From: Pseudomonas pudica
GTDB taxonomy: Bacteria; Pseudomonadota; Gammaproteobacteria; Pseudomonadales; Pseudomonadaceae
Assembly: GCF_015680405.1 (NCBI RefSeq)
Contig: NZ_JADLJS010000003.1
Coordinates: 186,001-250,000, forward strand
DNA length: 64,000 nt
Direction of reading: 5' to 3'
The notes under the pieces were generated by a model. The model saw only the letters and a list, made by a program, of their open reading frames with translations, was not told the origin of the DNA and ran no database searches. Positions 35,895 through 44,509 of this stretch are shown here, one piece after another. Position 1 is the stretch's first letter. Every line of letters starts with the position of its first letter. A program made the translations under genes and the position numbers.

Positions 35895-36833
35895 TTACGC
35901 CCGGTCAGCCTGGCGTTCGCCAAGCAGGCCGTTCGGGCGGAACAGCAGCACCAGGATCAGCACCGCGAAGGCGAAGATGTCCTGATAGTTGGCACCGAGG
36001 AAGCCACCGGTGATCTGCCCGGTGTAGCCCGCTGCCAGCGACTCGATCAGCCCCAGCAACAGGCCGCCGGCCATGGCCCCGAAAAGGTTGCCAATGCCGC
36101 CGAGCACTGCCGCCGAGAATGCCTTCAGGCCCAGCAGCAGGCCCATGTAGGCATCGGCCTGGCCGTAGTTGACCGCGCGCATTACCCCGGCGATGGCGCC
36201 CAGGCTGGCACCGATGAGGAAGGTGGCGCTGATCACCCGGTTGATGTTGATGCCCATCAGCCCGGCCACCTCCTGGTTCTGGGCGGTGGCACGCATGGCC
36301 TTGCCCAGACGGGTCTTGTCCACCAGCAGCCATAGGCCGAGCATGATCACCACCGCAATCAGCATGATCGACAGCTGCACGTTGGTAATGGTGGCGCCGA
36401 ACACGTCCACCGGCTGGGTCTCGACCACCTCGGGGAAGGTCTTGTAGCCGCGCCCCCAGATCATCATCGCCAGGTTCTGCAGGGCGATGGAAATGCCGAT
36501 GGCGAGAATCAGCGGGGTCAGCCGCGGGGCTTTGCGCAAGGGCCGGTAGGCGTACTTTTCCATGCCCTGGGCCAGCAGCATGCACACCACCACCGCAGCC
36601 ATGATCGCCAGCAGCAAGGTGATGATGCCTGGGGCAAAACCTGCGCCCGCGAGCATCGTCAGTACCGAAATGGTCACCATGGCGCCGACCATCACCACCT
36701 CGCCATGGGCGAAGTTGATCAGGCCGATGATGCCGTAGACCATGGTGTAGCCCAAGGCTACCAGGGCATAGATGCTGCCCAGCACCAGGCCGTTGAGGAC
36801 CTGTTGCAACAAGATATCGAAATTACCGTCCAC
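35895..36833 (-). CDS. livH: Branched-chain amino acid-type ABC transporter permease LivH
   Basis: The 312-residue permease has the LivH motifs NGLVLGSIYALVALGYTMVYGIIGLINFAHGEV, GKAMRATAQNQEVAGLMGIN and LLGLKAFSAAVLGGIGNLFGA. Translation appears to begin at a GTG (36831-36833); no nearby ATG fits the conserved N-terminus. It follows livK after a 131-base gap containing a GC hairpin, which may lower expression relative to the binding protein. Confidence 0.9.
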   Translation of the reverse strand: MDGNFDILLQQVLNGLVLGSIYALVALGYTMVYGIIGLINFAHGEVVMVGAMVTISVLTMLAGAGFAPGIITLLLAIMAAVVVCMLLAQGMEKYAYRPLRKAPRLTPLILAIGISIALQNLAMMIWGRGYKTFPEVVETQPVDVFGATITNVQLSIMLIAVVIMLGLWLLVDKTRLGKAMRATAQNQEVAGLMGININRVISATFLIGASLGAIAGVMRAVNYGQADAYMGLLLGLKAFSAAVLGGIGNLFGAMAGGLLLGLIESLAAGYTGQITGGFLGANYQDIFAFAVLILVLLFRPNGLLGERQADRA

Positions 36834-36930
36834 GCGCTGAATCCTCGAAACTGCGTTGTCGTCGGCGCGCGGCGGCTCAGCGCCACACGCCGACAGGCCT
36901 GGCAGGTGGGAAAAGTCTTCTTGTTATGTG

Positions 36931-36946
36931 GCAGGCCGGCGCCTGC
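36931..36946 (-). terminator. Intercistronic hairpin between livK and livH
   Basis: GCAGGC-CGGC-GCCTGC forms a perfect 6-base-pair stem flanked on both sides by a direct repeat CTTGTTATG. A hairpin after the binding-protein gene is a common way to stabilise its transcript and attenuate the permease genes. No T-tract. An AACAAGAA element (complement of 36918-36925) lies on the livH side. Confidence 0.45.
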
Positions 36947-36964
36947 TTGTTATGGGGGTGGCGC

Positions 36965-38113
36965 TCAGTCGCGCTGGACCGACAGGGTTTTCCAGCCGCC
37001 GTCGGCGAACTGGAACACGGTAGCCGCCGGGTTCTTCAGGTTGCCTTGATCATCGAAGGCGATGGTGCCGGTGACGCCTTCGTAGCTCTGGCTCTTGAGC
37101 ACTGGCAGGTACACTTTGGGGTCGTCGGAGCCGGCCTTGACCATGGCGTTGATCGCTGCCCAGGTGGCGTCATACGCGGCTGGCGACGACTGCACTACGC
37201 CCACGCCGAACTTGTCCTTGAGCTTCTGCTCGAAGGCCGCGCCCTTGGGCATGTCCAGCAGCGGCGTGCCGTAGTTCCAGGCGTAGGTGCCCTCGGCGGC
37301 GCTGCCGGCCATCTGCCTGAACGAGTCGTTGGGCAGGTTGCCGATGTTCATGAAGCGCGCCTTCAGGCCAAGATTCTTCATCTGCTTGGCCATCGGTGCG
37401 GCCTGGTAGTCGAGGGCGGCGAAGAACACCGCATCGGCCTTCTGTGCCTTGGCGGTGGTGAGAATGGCGTTGAAGTCGGTGGACTTGTCGTTGGTGTACT
37501 CGCGCACCACCACATTACCGCCGGCAGCCTTGACTGCCTTGGTCACCTCGTCGGCCAGGCCCTGGCCGTAAGCGGTGCGGTCATCGAAAATGGCGATGCG
37601 CTGGGCCTTGAGCTGGCTGACCAGGTAGTTGCCAGCGTAGCGGCCCAGGGTGGCATCGTCGTTGACGGTACGGAACACCGAAGGGATGCCCTGGCGGGTC
37701 AAGGTGGGGTTGGTGGCCGAGGGCGAGATCTGCGGGATGCCGGCGGCGGCGTAAATCTTCGAGGCGGGGATACTGGTGCCGGAGTTGTAATGGCCGATCA
37801 CCACCGCCACTTTCGAGTCCACCAGGCGTTGCGCGACCGCCGTGCCGGTGCGCGGGTCGGCGACATCGTCTTCGGAGACCAGTTTGAACCGGGCGACCTT
37901 GTCGCCGATCTTCAGTTGCTGTTCGTTGGCTTCATCAACGGCAATCTGGATGCCGTGCTCGACATCCTGTCCCTGGTGCGCCGAAGGGCCGGTCAGGGGG
38001 CCGGCGAAGCCGATCCTGACGATTTCACTGTCTGCTGCGTTTGCCGTCCCCATGGCCATCAGCAACGTTACCGCGGTCGCGAGGGCTGCACGCCCTCCCT
38101 TGTTGTTATTCAT
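36965..38113 (-). CDS. livK: Branched-chain amino acid-type periplasmic binding protein LivK
   Basis: The 382-residue protein has a Sec signal peptide (MNNNKGGRAALATAVTLLMA, cleaved near ANA-AD) and the periplasmic-binding-protein fold of LivJ/BraC (VRIGFAGPLTGPSAHQGQD, GHYNSGTSIPASKIYAAAGIPQISPSATNP, YGQGLADEV). It captures the substrate for LivHMGF. Codons 2-5 (AAT AAC AAC AAG) themselves form a CA motif, so Hfq-Crc could block translation. It is divergent from a GntR-type regulator gene. Confidence 0.92.
   Translation of the reverse strand: MNNNKGGRAALATAVTLLMAMGTANAADSEIVRIGFAGPLTGPSAHQGQDVEHGIQIAVDEANEQQLKIGDKVARFKLVSEDDVADPRTGTAVAQRLVDSKVAVVIGHYNSGTSIPASKIYAAAGIPQISPSATNPTLTRQGIPSVFRTVNDDATLGRYAGNYLVSQLKAQRIAIFDDRTAYGQGLADEVTKAVKAAGGNVVVREYTNDKSTDFNAILTTAKAQKADAVFFAALDYQAAPMAKQMKNLGLKARFMNIGNLPNDSFRQMAGSAAEGTYAWNYGTPLLDMPKGAAFEQKLKDKFGVGVVQSSPAAYDATWAAINAMVKAGSDDPKVYLPVLKSQSYEGVTGTIAFDDQGNLKNPAATVFQFADGGWKTLSVQRD
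38103..38110 (-). promoter_or_regulatory. CA motif inside the first codons of livK
   Basis: AATAACAA on the coding strand directly follows the ATG and matches AANAANAA; the next bases extend it (AACAACAAG reading of the overlapping unit is one base short of a second site). Position over the start codon suits translational block by Hfq-Crc. Asn-Asn-Asn-Lys is also simply a normal N-terminus, so the match could be incidental. Confidence 0.5.
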
Positions 38114-38436
38114 GCTCAGCTCCCAGTAGTGATTGGACGAACCTCGACATCGCTTACCGCATGCGAATTGGCCGGAACGCCATCGCACTTGTAAGATAAC
38201 AGTCAGCAGGCAACTGTCAATGGGTGTATGCTTGAGCCGTGGTTAAAATTTACAGGCATGCGTGGAGACCTGCTCGGGGGGGAAGCCCGCTCCTACAGAT
38301 CAGATGTTTGATAACATATGCCTACAACATCACCGCTGGTTGGCTACGGATCCCGCCGCAAGGGGCATGAGGGCTGCGCGCAACCTGCCGGAGAATCAAC
38401 CGTGATGAGCCAATCAGTTTCAGGAGCAACTCTTTT
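38114..38436. other. Divergent promoter region between livK and the GntR regulator
   Basis: The 323 bases hold a lone half of a REP-like element (GAAGCCCGCTCCTACAG near 38283) and GATAACA at 38196 and again at 38310. The second copy lies inside the small palindrome TGTT-TGAT-AACA (38305-38316), a possible operator. The sequence does not match the usual TNGTNNNACNA pattern of FadR-type GntR sites. A Shine-Dalgarno CAGGAG (38420-38425) serves the GntR gene. Confidence 0.4.
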
Positions 38437-39162
38437 ATGAATGCGTCGTTAGGCACGCGTCGCGCCAATCTGGCGGAAACCGTGATCCAGGAGCTTTCCG
38501 GCCGGATCGACAACGGCACCTACGGCCCGGGCGACAAGCTGCCGTCCGAACAGGAGCTGTGCAAGGAATTCAACGTCAGCCGCCCGGTCATCCGTGAGGC
38601 GGTAGCCTCGCTGCGCCTGGGTGGGCGCCTGATCGCCCGCCAGGGCGTGGGCGTCTTCGTGGTCGAGCAGGACGTGAAACGCATCGGCTTTGCCATCGAC
38701 AGCGTGGTTGATGACGTGCGTGCCGCCGCGCAGATCCTGGAACTGCGCCTGGGGATCGAAACCGAGTCGGTGGCCCGCGCAGCCGAGCGCCGCAGCCCGG
38801 CCAGCATGGCGGCAATCACCGAGGCATTCGACCGTTTCAACTCACTGGACGGTGCCACGCAGGAGGAAGAAGCCAGGGCCGACTTCGAATTCCACCTGGC
38901 AATTGCCCGTGCCACCAACAACCCGCACTTCACCCAGCTGCTGGAAGCGCTGGGCCCGGACATCATCCTCGATTTGAACCTCAAGCATGGGCAGGTGACG
39001 GGCAAGAACCGCCAGGCGCACATCAAGAAGATCGGCCGAGAGCACGGGGCGATCCTCTCGGCAATCAGCATGGGCGATGTGGCCAGTGCGCGCACGGCGC
39101 TGCGCAAGCACCTGGAAGAAAGCTTGTCGCGGTATCAGCGGTTGCTCGACAGCAAGGCCTGA
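38437..39162 (+). CDS. GntR-family regulator, FadR/VanR (FCD) subtype
   Basis: The 241-residue protein has an N-terminal winged helix (GPGDKLPSEQELCKEFNVSRPVIREAVASLRLGGRLIARQGVGVFV) and a C-terminal FCD domain of helices with metal-binding-type residues (ELRLGIETESVARAAERR, ADFEFHLAIARATNNPHF, REHGAILSAI). It is transcribed away from livKHMGF and toward the end of the hyu operon. It most likely controls the transporter and perhaps the catabolic operon in response to an organic acid. It starts at an ATG after TTCAGGAGCAAC. Confidence 0.88.
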   Translation: MNASLGTRRANLAETVIQELSGRIDNGTYGPGDKLPSEQELCKEFNVSRPVIREAVASLRLGGRLIARQGVGVFVVEQDVKRIGFAIDSVVDDVRAAAQILELRLGIETESVARAAERRSPASMAAITEAFDRFNSLDGATQEEEARADFEFHLAIARATNNPHFTQLLEALGPDIILDLNLKHGQVTGKNRQAHIKKIGREHGAILSAISMGDVASARTALRKHLEESLSRYQRLLDSKA

Positions 39163-39224
39163 TGGCTATCCTGTACCGGCCGCGCAGAGGCCAGCACAGG
39201 CAGCATCAGCGGCCCGGAATCACC

Positions 39225-40673
39225 TCAAAGCCCCAGGCACACATACTTGACCTCGAGGTAATCCTCGATCCCGTAGCGCGACCCTTCCCTACCCAAGCCC
39301 GAAGCCTTCACCCCACCAAACGGCGCCACCTCGGTCGCCACCACGCCGACGTTGACCCCGATCATCCCATACTCCAACGCCTCGGACACCCGCCAGATTC
39401 GCCCGACATCCCGCGCATACAGGTAGCAGGCGAGGCCGAACTCGGTGTCGTTGGCCTGGGCAATCACCTCCTCCTCGCTACCGAAGCGGAAGATCGGCGC
39501 CACCGGCCCGAAGATCTCCTCGCGTGCCACGCGCATGTCCGGCGTCACATCCGCCAGCAAGGTAGGCTCGAAAAACGCCTCGCCCAGCGCATGCCGGCGC
39601 CCACCGGCCAGCACACGTGCCCCGGCCTCCACCGCTTCACCCACCAGCCGCTCGACACCACTGGCAGCACGCCCGTCGATCATAGGCCCGACCTGGGTCC
39701 CGGGCGCATCGCCCCGCCCCACCACCAGCTCAGCCACGCGCTCGGCAAAGCGCGCCACGAAGCGCTCGTAGATACCACCCTGAACATAGAACCGGTTGGC
39801 GCACACGCAGGTCTGCCCGCTGTTGCGGAACTTGGCGATCAGCGCCCCCTCCACGGCTTTTTCCAGGTCGGCATCATCGAACACGATGAACGGCGCATTG
39901 CCACCCAGCTCCATGGTCACCTTCTTCACCGTCGCCGCCGACTGCTGCAGCAACTGGATGCCGATGGGCGTGGAGCCGGTGAACGACAACTTGCGCACCA
40001 CCGGGCTGGCCGTCAGCTCCCCGCCGATGGCCGCCGAGTCACCAGTCACCACGCTTAGCACGCCCGCAGGGATACCAGCGCGTTCGGCCAGCACGCACAG
40101 CGCCAGCGCGCTGAACGGAGTTTGCGAGGCCGGCTTGAGCACCAGCGTGCAACCCGCCGCCAAAGCCGGCGCCGCCTTACGGGTGATCATCGCCGCCGGA
40201 AAATTCCATGGCGTAATCGCCGCGCAGACGCCAATCGGCTCTTTGGTGACGATCAACCGACGATCAGCGCTCGGCGAAGGAATTACATCACCATAAATGC
40301 GCTTGCCCTCTTCTGCATAAAACTCCACATAGGCTGCCGCAAAGGCAATCTCGCCACGGGACTCGGCTAGCGGCTTGCCCTGTTCGGCCGTCATGATGCA
40401 CGCCAGATCCTCCTGGTGGGCGAGGATTTCGCGGAACCAGGCCTGCAGCCGGGCGGCACGCTCCTTGGCAGCAAGCGCCCGCCAAGCCGGCAAGGCACGT
40501 TCGGCAGCGGCGATGGCGCGACGGGTTTCATCCGCCCCCATGCGCGGCACATGGCCGAGCACTTCGCCGCTGGCCGGGTTGGTCACGGCAATGCGCTGAC
40601 CACTGTCGGCCGCCAGCCATTTTCCGTCGATATAGCAAACTTCACGCAGCAGATCACGATCGGCAAGGTTCAT
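39225..40673 (-). CDS. gabD: Succinate-semialdehyde dehydrogenase-type aldehyde dehydrogenase (GabD family)
   Basis: The 482-residue enzyme follows E. coli GabD along its whole length (TAEQGKPLAE, ITPWNFPAAMITRKAAPALAAGC, FTGSTPIG, MELGGNAPFIVFDDADLEKAVEGAL, FRNSGQTCVCANRFYVQ with the catalytic Cys, EVAPFGGVKASGLGREGS). It oxidises succinate semialdehyde or a close homologue such as glutarate or adipate semialdehyde with NAD(P). As last gene of the hyu operon it probably finishes the pathway. The gap to the ThDP enzyme gene is 63 bases, the largest in the operon. The symbol describes the family; the true substrate may differ. Confidence 0.85.
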   Translation of the reverse strand: MNLADRDLLREVCYIDGKWLAADSGQRIAVTNPASGEVLGHVPRMGADETRRAIAAAERALPAWRALAAKERAARLQAWFREILAHQEDLACIMTAEQGKPLAESRGEIAFAAAYVEFYAEEGKRIYGDVIPSPSADRRLIVTKEPIGVCAAITPWNFPAAMITRKAAPALAAGCTLVLKPASQTPFSALALCVLAERAGIPAGVLSVVTGDSAAIGGELTASPVVRKLSFTGSTPIGIQLLQQSAATVKKVTMELGGNAPFIVFDDADLEKAVEGALIAKFRNSGQTCVCANRFYVQGGIYERFVARFAERVAELVVGRGDAPGTQVGPMIDGRAASGVERLVGEAVEAGARVLAGGRRHALGEAFFEPTLLADVTPDMRVAREEIFGPVAPIFRFGSEEEVIAQANDTEFGLACYLYARDVGRIWRVSEALEYGMIGVNVGVVATEVAPFGGVKASGLGREGSRYGIEDYLEVKYVCLGL

Positions 40674-40736
40674 GTCGATTGACTCGTTCGAAAAAGGAAA
40701 AAAGGTGGGGCCGTACCGCGCCCCACCTGAGGCGAA

Positions 40737-42422
40737 TCAGCGCTTGGCTTGCATGGCCTTGTCGCGGATCTGGCTGAGGGTCATGCGCGGGGTCAGGGCT
40801 TCGGGGTCGACCTGCACTTCGATCAGCGCCGGCTTGCCAGAAGCCTGGCAACGCTCGAAAGCGGCAGCGAAGTCCTCGGTGCGGGTGACGGTTTCACCGT
40901 GCAGCCCATAGGCACGCGCCAGGGCGGCGAAGTCAGGGTTGTGCAGCTCGGTGCCGGACACCCGCCCCGGGTAGCTGCGCTCCTGGTGCATGCGGATAGT
41001 GCCGTACATGCCGTTGTTGACCACCACGGTGATCAGGTGGGCGTCGTAGTGCGCCGCCGTGGCCAGCTCCTGGCCATTCATCAGGAAGCAGCCGTCACCG
41101 GCAAATGCCACCACAGTACGTTGCGGATAGGTCAGCTTGGCTGCCACCGCCGCCGGCACGCCATACCCCATGGACCCGTTGGTTGGCCCGAGCAACGTGC
41201 GGAACACACGGTGCTGGTAACCGCGATGCACCCAGCCGGTGTAGTTGCCGGCACCGCAGGTGAGAATGCTGTCGGCCGGCAGGGTCTTGTTCAGCCAGGC
41301 AATCACTTCGCTCATCTGCACATCGCCCGGCGAGCGTGGCGTTTCGAAGTTGCCACGGTAGCCGCTGTTCAGGCTGGCGACCCAGTCGGCGAACGCCTCG
41401 GGGCGCGCGGCTGGCAACGCAGCCGCCTGGCTCAGGAAACTGGCCGGCCCGGCATTGATGCCCAAGGTCGGCTGGTACACCCTGCCGATTTCCTCGGCAC
41501 TGGCGTGCACATGCACCAGCGCCTGTTTCGGCGTCGGAATGTCGACAAGCGCATAACCGCCTGTGGTCATCTCGCCCAGGCGCGCGCCCACCACGATCAG
41601 TAGGTCCGACTGCTTCACCGCCTCGACCAGTACCGGCCCGGCAGCCAGCCCGAGGTCGCCGGCATAGTGCGAGTCGGTGTTGTCGAACAGGTCCTGGCAA
41701 CGGAACGAAGCTGCCAGCGGCAGGTTCTGCACCTGCACGAAGCGCTTCAGGTCGGCCACCGCCTGGTCGTTCCAGCCGCCTCCACCGGCAATCACCAGCG
41801 GCTTGCTGGCGTTGCCCAGCAGGGCCTGCAGCTCGCCCAGCGCCTGTGGCGCCGGGGCGGCTTCGACGCGTCGCGCCGGACGCGCATCGGCCACCTGCAC
41901 CAGGTCGGTCAGCATGTCCTCCGGCAAGGCGATCACCACCGGGCCGGGGCGGCCGCTGATGGCACGCTGAAAGGCCTGGTTGACCAGCTCGGGAATGCGC
42001 GCGGCATCGTCGATCTGCACCACCCACTTGGCCATCTGGCCGAACATGCGTCGGTAGTCCACTTCCTGGAAGGCTTCGCGCTCGATCTGGTCGCGGGCCA
42101 CCTGGCCGATGAACAGCAGCATCGGCGTAGAGTCCTGAAACGCCGTGTGCACGCCCACCGAGGCATTGGTGGCGCCGGGGCCACGGGTGACGAAGCAGAT
42201 GCCCGGCTTGCCGGTCAGCTTGCCGTAGGCCTCGGCCATGTATGCCGCACCACCCTCCTGGCGACAAACGATCAGGTCGATTTCATCCTGCACATCGTGC
42301 AACGCATCCAGCACTGCCAGGTAACTCTCGCCCGGCACGCAGAAGGCGCGCTCGACACCATTCACCCGCAGGGCATCGACCAGCACCTGGCCGCCACTGC
42401 GCTTCACTTCGGAGTTGCTCAT
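40737..42422 (-). CDS. Acetolactate-synthase-like thiamine diphosphate enzyme
   Basis: The 561-residue protein has the three domains of the IlvB/POX superfamily: Pyr domain with catalytic Glu56 (CRQEGGAAYMAEAYG), central domain, and PP domain with GDGCFLMNGQELATAA...VVNNGMYG, the GDG-N26-NN cofactor motif. There is no regulatory-subunit gene, and the operon context is catabolic, so biosynthetic acetolactate synthase is unlikely. A 2-oxoacid decarboxylase or carboligase acting on the keto acid from the aminotransferase or oxidase of the same operon is a fair guess. A CA motif overlaps its start codon. Confidence 0.82.
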   Translation of the reverse strand: MSNSEVKRSGGQVLVDALRVNGVERAFCVPGESYLAVLDALHDVQDEIDLIVCRQEGGAAYMAEAYGKLTGKPGICFVTRGPGATNASVGVHTAFQDSTPMLLFIGQVARDQIEREAFQEVDYRRMFGQMAKWVVQIDDAARIPELVNQAFQRAISGRPGPVVIALPEDMLTDLVQVADARPARRVEAAPAPQALGELQALLGNASKPLVIAGGGGWNDQAVADLKRFVQVQNLPLAASFRCQDLFDNTDSHYAGDLGLAAGPVLVEAVKQSDLLIVVGARLGEMTTGGYALVDIPTPKQALVHVHASAEEIGRVYQPTLGINAGPASFLSQAAALPAARPEAFADWVASLNSGYRGNFETPRSPGDVQMSEVIAWLNKTLPADSILTCGAGNYTGWVHRGYQHRVFRTLLGPTNGSMGYGVPAAVAAKLTYPQRTVVAFAGDGCFLMNGQELATAAHYDAHLITVVVNNGMYGTIRMHQERSYPGRVSGTELHNPDFAALARAYGLHGETVTRTEDFAAAFERCQASGKPALIEVQVDPEALTPRMTLSQIRDKAMQAKR

Positions 42423-42429
42423 TGTTGTT
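42422..42429 (-). promoter_or_regulatory. CA motif overlapping the start of the ThDP enzyme gene
   Basis: GAGGGAGAACAACAATG on the coding strand places AACAACAA between the Shine-Dalgarno and the start codon, its last A being the A of ATG. This is the most favourable position for Hfq-Crc to block initiation, and suggests catabolite repression at an internal gene of the operon. Confidence 0.6.
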
Positions 42430-42447
42430 CTCCCTCAGGCGCTGCGG

Positions 42448-43644
42448 TCAGATGACCGAATCTTCCAGGAACGGTTTGTTGTCGATTACCCGCTGGTAAC
42501 TCAGCGCACCCAGATCAAGCGAACGGTAGCCGCCATAGGTGATGAGCTCGGACAGCCCACGGCCGATGGCCGGTGCCTGCTGCAGGCCATGGCCGCTGAA
42601 GCCGTTGCAGAACAGGAAGTTGCCCACCTCGTTGTGCGGGCCGACGATGGCGTTGTGGTCGAGAACGCAGAAGTCATAGTGCCCGGCCCAGAAGTTGACC
42701 ACCTTGATGCCTTCGAACGCCGGCACGCGCTCCGCAAGAATCGGCCACACCTCCTCGTCGAACTCCTCGTGCAATACGTCGAAGTCTTCGAAGTCGACTT
42801 CCGGGTCGTTTTTCGGGTAGGTGCCGCCCAGGTAGAACTTGCCTTCAGGGCGGAAGAACACACCGGTCGGGTCGATGGTCAGCGGCACGGTACCTTCCAG
42901 CGGGGTGCGGCAGTCGAACACGAACAGCGAACGGCGGCGTGGCTCAACCGGAATATCCAGGCCGGCCATACGAGCGACCTTGGTGCCACGTGTGCCGGCG
43001 CAGTTGACCAGCAGGCCGCAGCCGATACGCTCGCCACTGCCCAGTTGCACACCGGTGATGCGCTCGCCTTCACGCTGGATACCGACCACTTCGTTCTCGA
43101 TATACTCGATGCCCATCGAGCGCGCCTTGCGGCGGAAGCCATTGAGCATGCCCAGGCTGTCGAACCACCCTTCGCCGCTCTGGCCATAGCTGGCACCGGC
43201 CAGGCTGTCGATGTTGACCCAGGGGAACTTGCGTTGCAGTTGCTCGGGGTCGAGCAGACGTACATCGGCACCGTGGGATACCTGGGTATCGTGCAGGCGG
43301 CGCAGCACTTCATAACCTTTGTCGTCACCGAGGAACAGGTAACCGTTCTCGTGAAAGGCCAGGTCCGGGCGATCGCCGTCCACTTCCATCACCTCCGGGA
43401 AGTTGCGCACGAACTCGGCGCCGAACCTGGAGATCTCGATGTTGATCGGGTTGGAGAACTGTTGGCGGATCGAGCTGCTGGACAGCGCGGTGGCTGACTT
43501 GTTGTAGGTCCAGTCGCGCTCGATGACCAGCACCGAACCTTTGAAATCCGGGTTGTTGGCCAGGAAATAGGCGGTGGCGCTGCCGTTGACCGCGCCGCCG
43601 ACGATCACCACATCGTAATTCTGTTGTTTAGCGGTGGAAGCCAT
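42448..43644 (-). CDS. FAD-dependent oxidoreductase (DAO/glycine-sarcosine oxidase fold)
   Basis: The 398-residue protein has an N-terminal dinucleotide-binding motif VVIVGGAVNGSATAYFL, the DAO-fold TALSSSSIRQQFSNPINIEISRFG region and C-terminal GFSGHGLQQAPAIGRGLSELI. Such enzymes oxidise secondary or primary amines, for example sarcosine, glycine, D-amino acids or dimethylglycine. A pro-oxidase signal is absent, so it is cytoplasmic. ATG 43644 is preferred over a GTG at 43653 because of the GAGAG ahead of it. Substrate unknown; it likely acts on an N-substituted amino acid made by the pathway. Confidence 0.83.
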   Translation of the reverse strand: MASTAKQQNYDVVIVGGAVNGSATAYFLANNPDFKGSVLVIERDWTYNKSATALSSSSIRQQFSNPINIEISRFGAEFVRNFPEVMEVDGDRPDLAFHENGYLFLGDDKGYEVLRRLHDTQVSHGADVRLLDPEQLQRKFPWVNIDSLAGASYGQSGEGWFDSLGMLNGFRRKARSMGIEYIENEVVGIQREGERITGVQLGSGERIGCGLLVNCAGTRGTKVARMAGLDIPVEPRRRSLFVFDCRTPLEGTVPLTIDPTGVFFRPEGKFYLGGTYPKNDPEVDFEDFDVLHEEFDEEVWPILAERVPAFEGIKVVNFWAGHYDFCVLDHNAIVGPHNEVGNFLFCNGFSGHGLQQAPAIGRGLSELITYGGYRSLDLGALSYQRVIDNKPFLEDSVI

Positions 43645-43674
43645 GTAATGCACTCTCTGCTGATGTGGAGATAT

Positions 43675-44484
43675 CTACTTGTCTTCGAAGTGCCCGGCAC
43701 CAGCGAAGTTGCCGCCGTGGTAGCGCGCGGCCGGTTCGTTCGGGTGCAGCGGCGGGTGCTCGGCCAGGACCTTGTCGCGGTAGTCGTCAGCACTGTCCTT
43801 GGGCACGTAGCCAAGCGACGAAGCCAGGCGGTTGTCCCACAGGCTTTCGCGGTTGGCCGACATGCCATAGACAATCATGTGCCCGACCCGCGGCGCCAGC
43901 AGCGAGCGCTCGGTGAGCTGGGCGAAGTCGTCGAACGACAGCCAGGTGGCGAGCATGCGCCGGTCCAGAGGCTCGGGGAATGACGAACCGATGCGCAGGT
44001 TGACCGACTCGATGGCGAACTTGTCCCAGTAGTAGCGGCCCAGGTCCTCGGCAAAGCACTTGCTGACGCCATACAGGCTGTCGGGGCGGTGCGCAGCGGT
44101 AGCGTCGATGGTCTCGGTGCGGTCATGGAAGCCGATGGCGTGGTTGGAGCTGGTGTACACCACCCGCTTGACGCCATTGCGCCGCGCAGCTTCGTAGATG
44201 TTGTAGGTACCGACGATGTTGCCGTTGAGGATCTTCTCGAAAGTGTCCTCCACCGGCACGCCACCGGCATGCACGATGGCGTCGACACCTTCGGTCAACG
44301 GCAGCACGTCGTTGAAGTTGGCCAGGTCGCAACGCACCAATTGCTCATGGGGTGCAGCGTGGCCCATGTCAGCGATGTCGGTCAGGCGCAGCTCATCGGC
44401 GAAGGCTGCCAGGTGCTTGCGCAGCACACTGCCCAGGCGCCCGGCGGCGCCGGTGATCAGCAGGCGTTTGAAAGGCTTGCTCAT
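43675..44484 (-). CDS. NAD-dependent epimerase/dehydratase-family protein, uronate-dehydrogenase-like
   Basis: The 269-residue extended SDR has the Rossmann motif LLITGAAGRLGSVLR and catalytic YGVSK. The stretches FEKILNGNIVGTYNIYEAARRNGVKRVVYTSSNHAIGF and SVNLRIGSSFPEPLDRRMLATWLSFDDFAQL are very close to bacterial uronate dehydrogenase (oxidation of glucuronate/galacturonate to the lactone). No other sugar-acid genes are in the operon, so either the substrate differs or the pathway passes through a hydroxy acid/lactone. The fold and cofactor are well supported; the reaction is not. Confidence 0.8.
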   Translation of the reverse strand: MSKPFKRLLITGAAGRLGSVLRKHLAAFADELRLTDIADMGHAAPHEQLVRCDLANFNDVLPLTEGVDAIVHAGGVPVEDTFEKILNGNIVGTYNIYEAARRNGVKRVVYTSSNHAIGFHDRTETIDATAAHRPDSLYGVSKCFAEDLGRYYWDKFAIESVNLRIGSSFPEPLDRRMLATWLSFDDFAQLTERSLLAPRVGHMIVYGMSANRESLWDNRLASSLGYVPKDSADDYRDKVLAEHPPLHPNEPAARYHGGNFAGAGHFEDK

Positions 44485-44509
44485 GTGTTACCTCGATTGC
44501 TTGGTGGGC

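Noticed and set aside
40737..42422. Biosynthetic acetolactate synthase (IlvB)
   Set aside because: No IlvN regulatory subunit or ilvC nearby and the gene sits within a catabolic operon.
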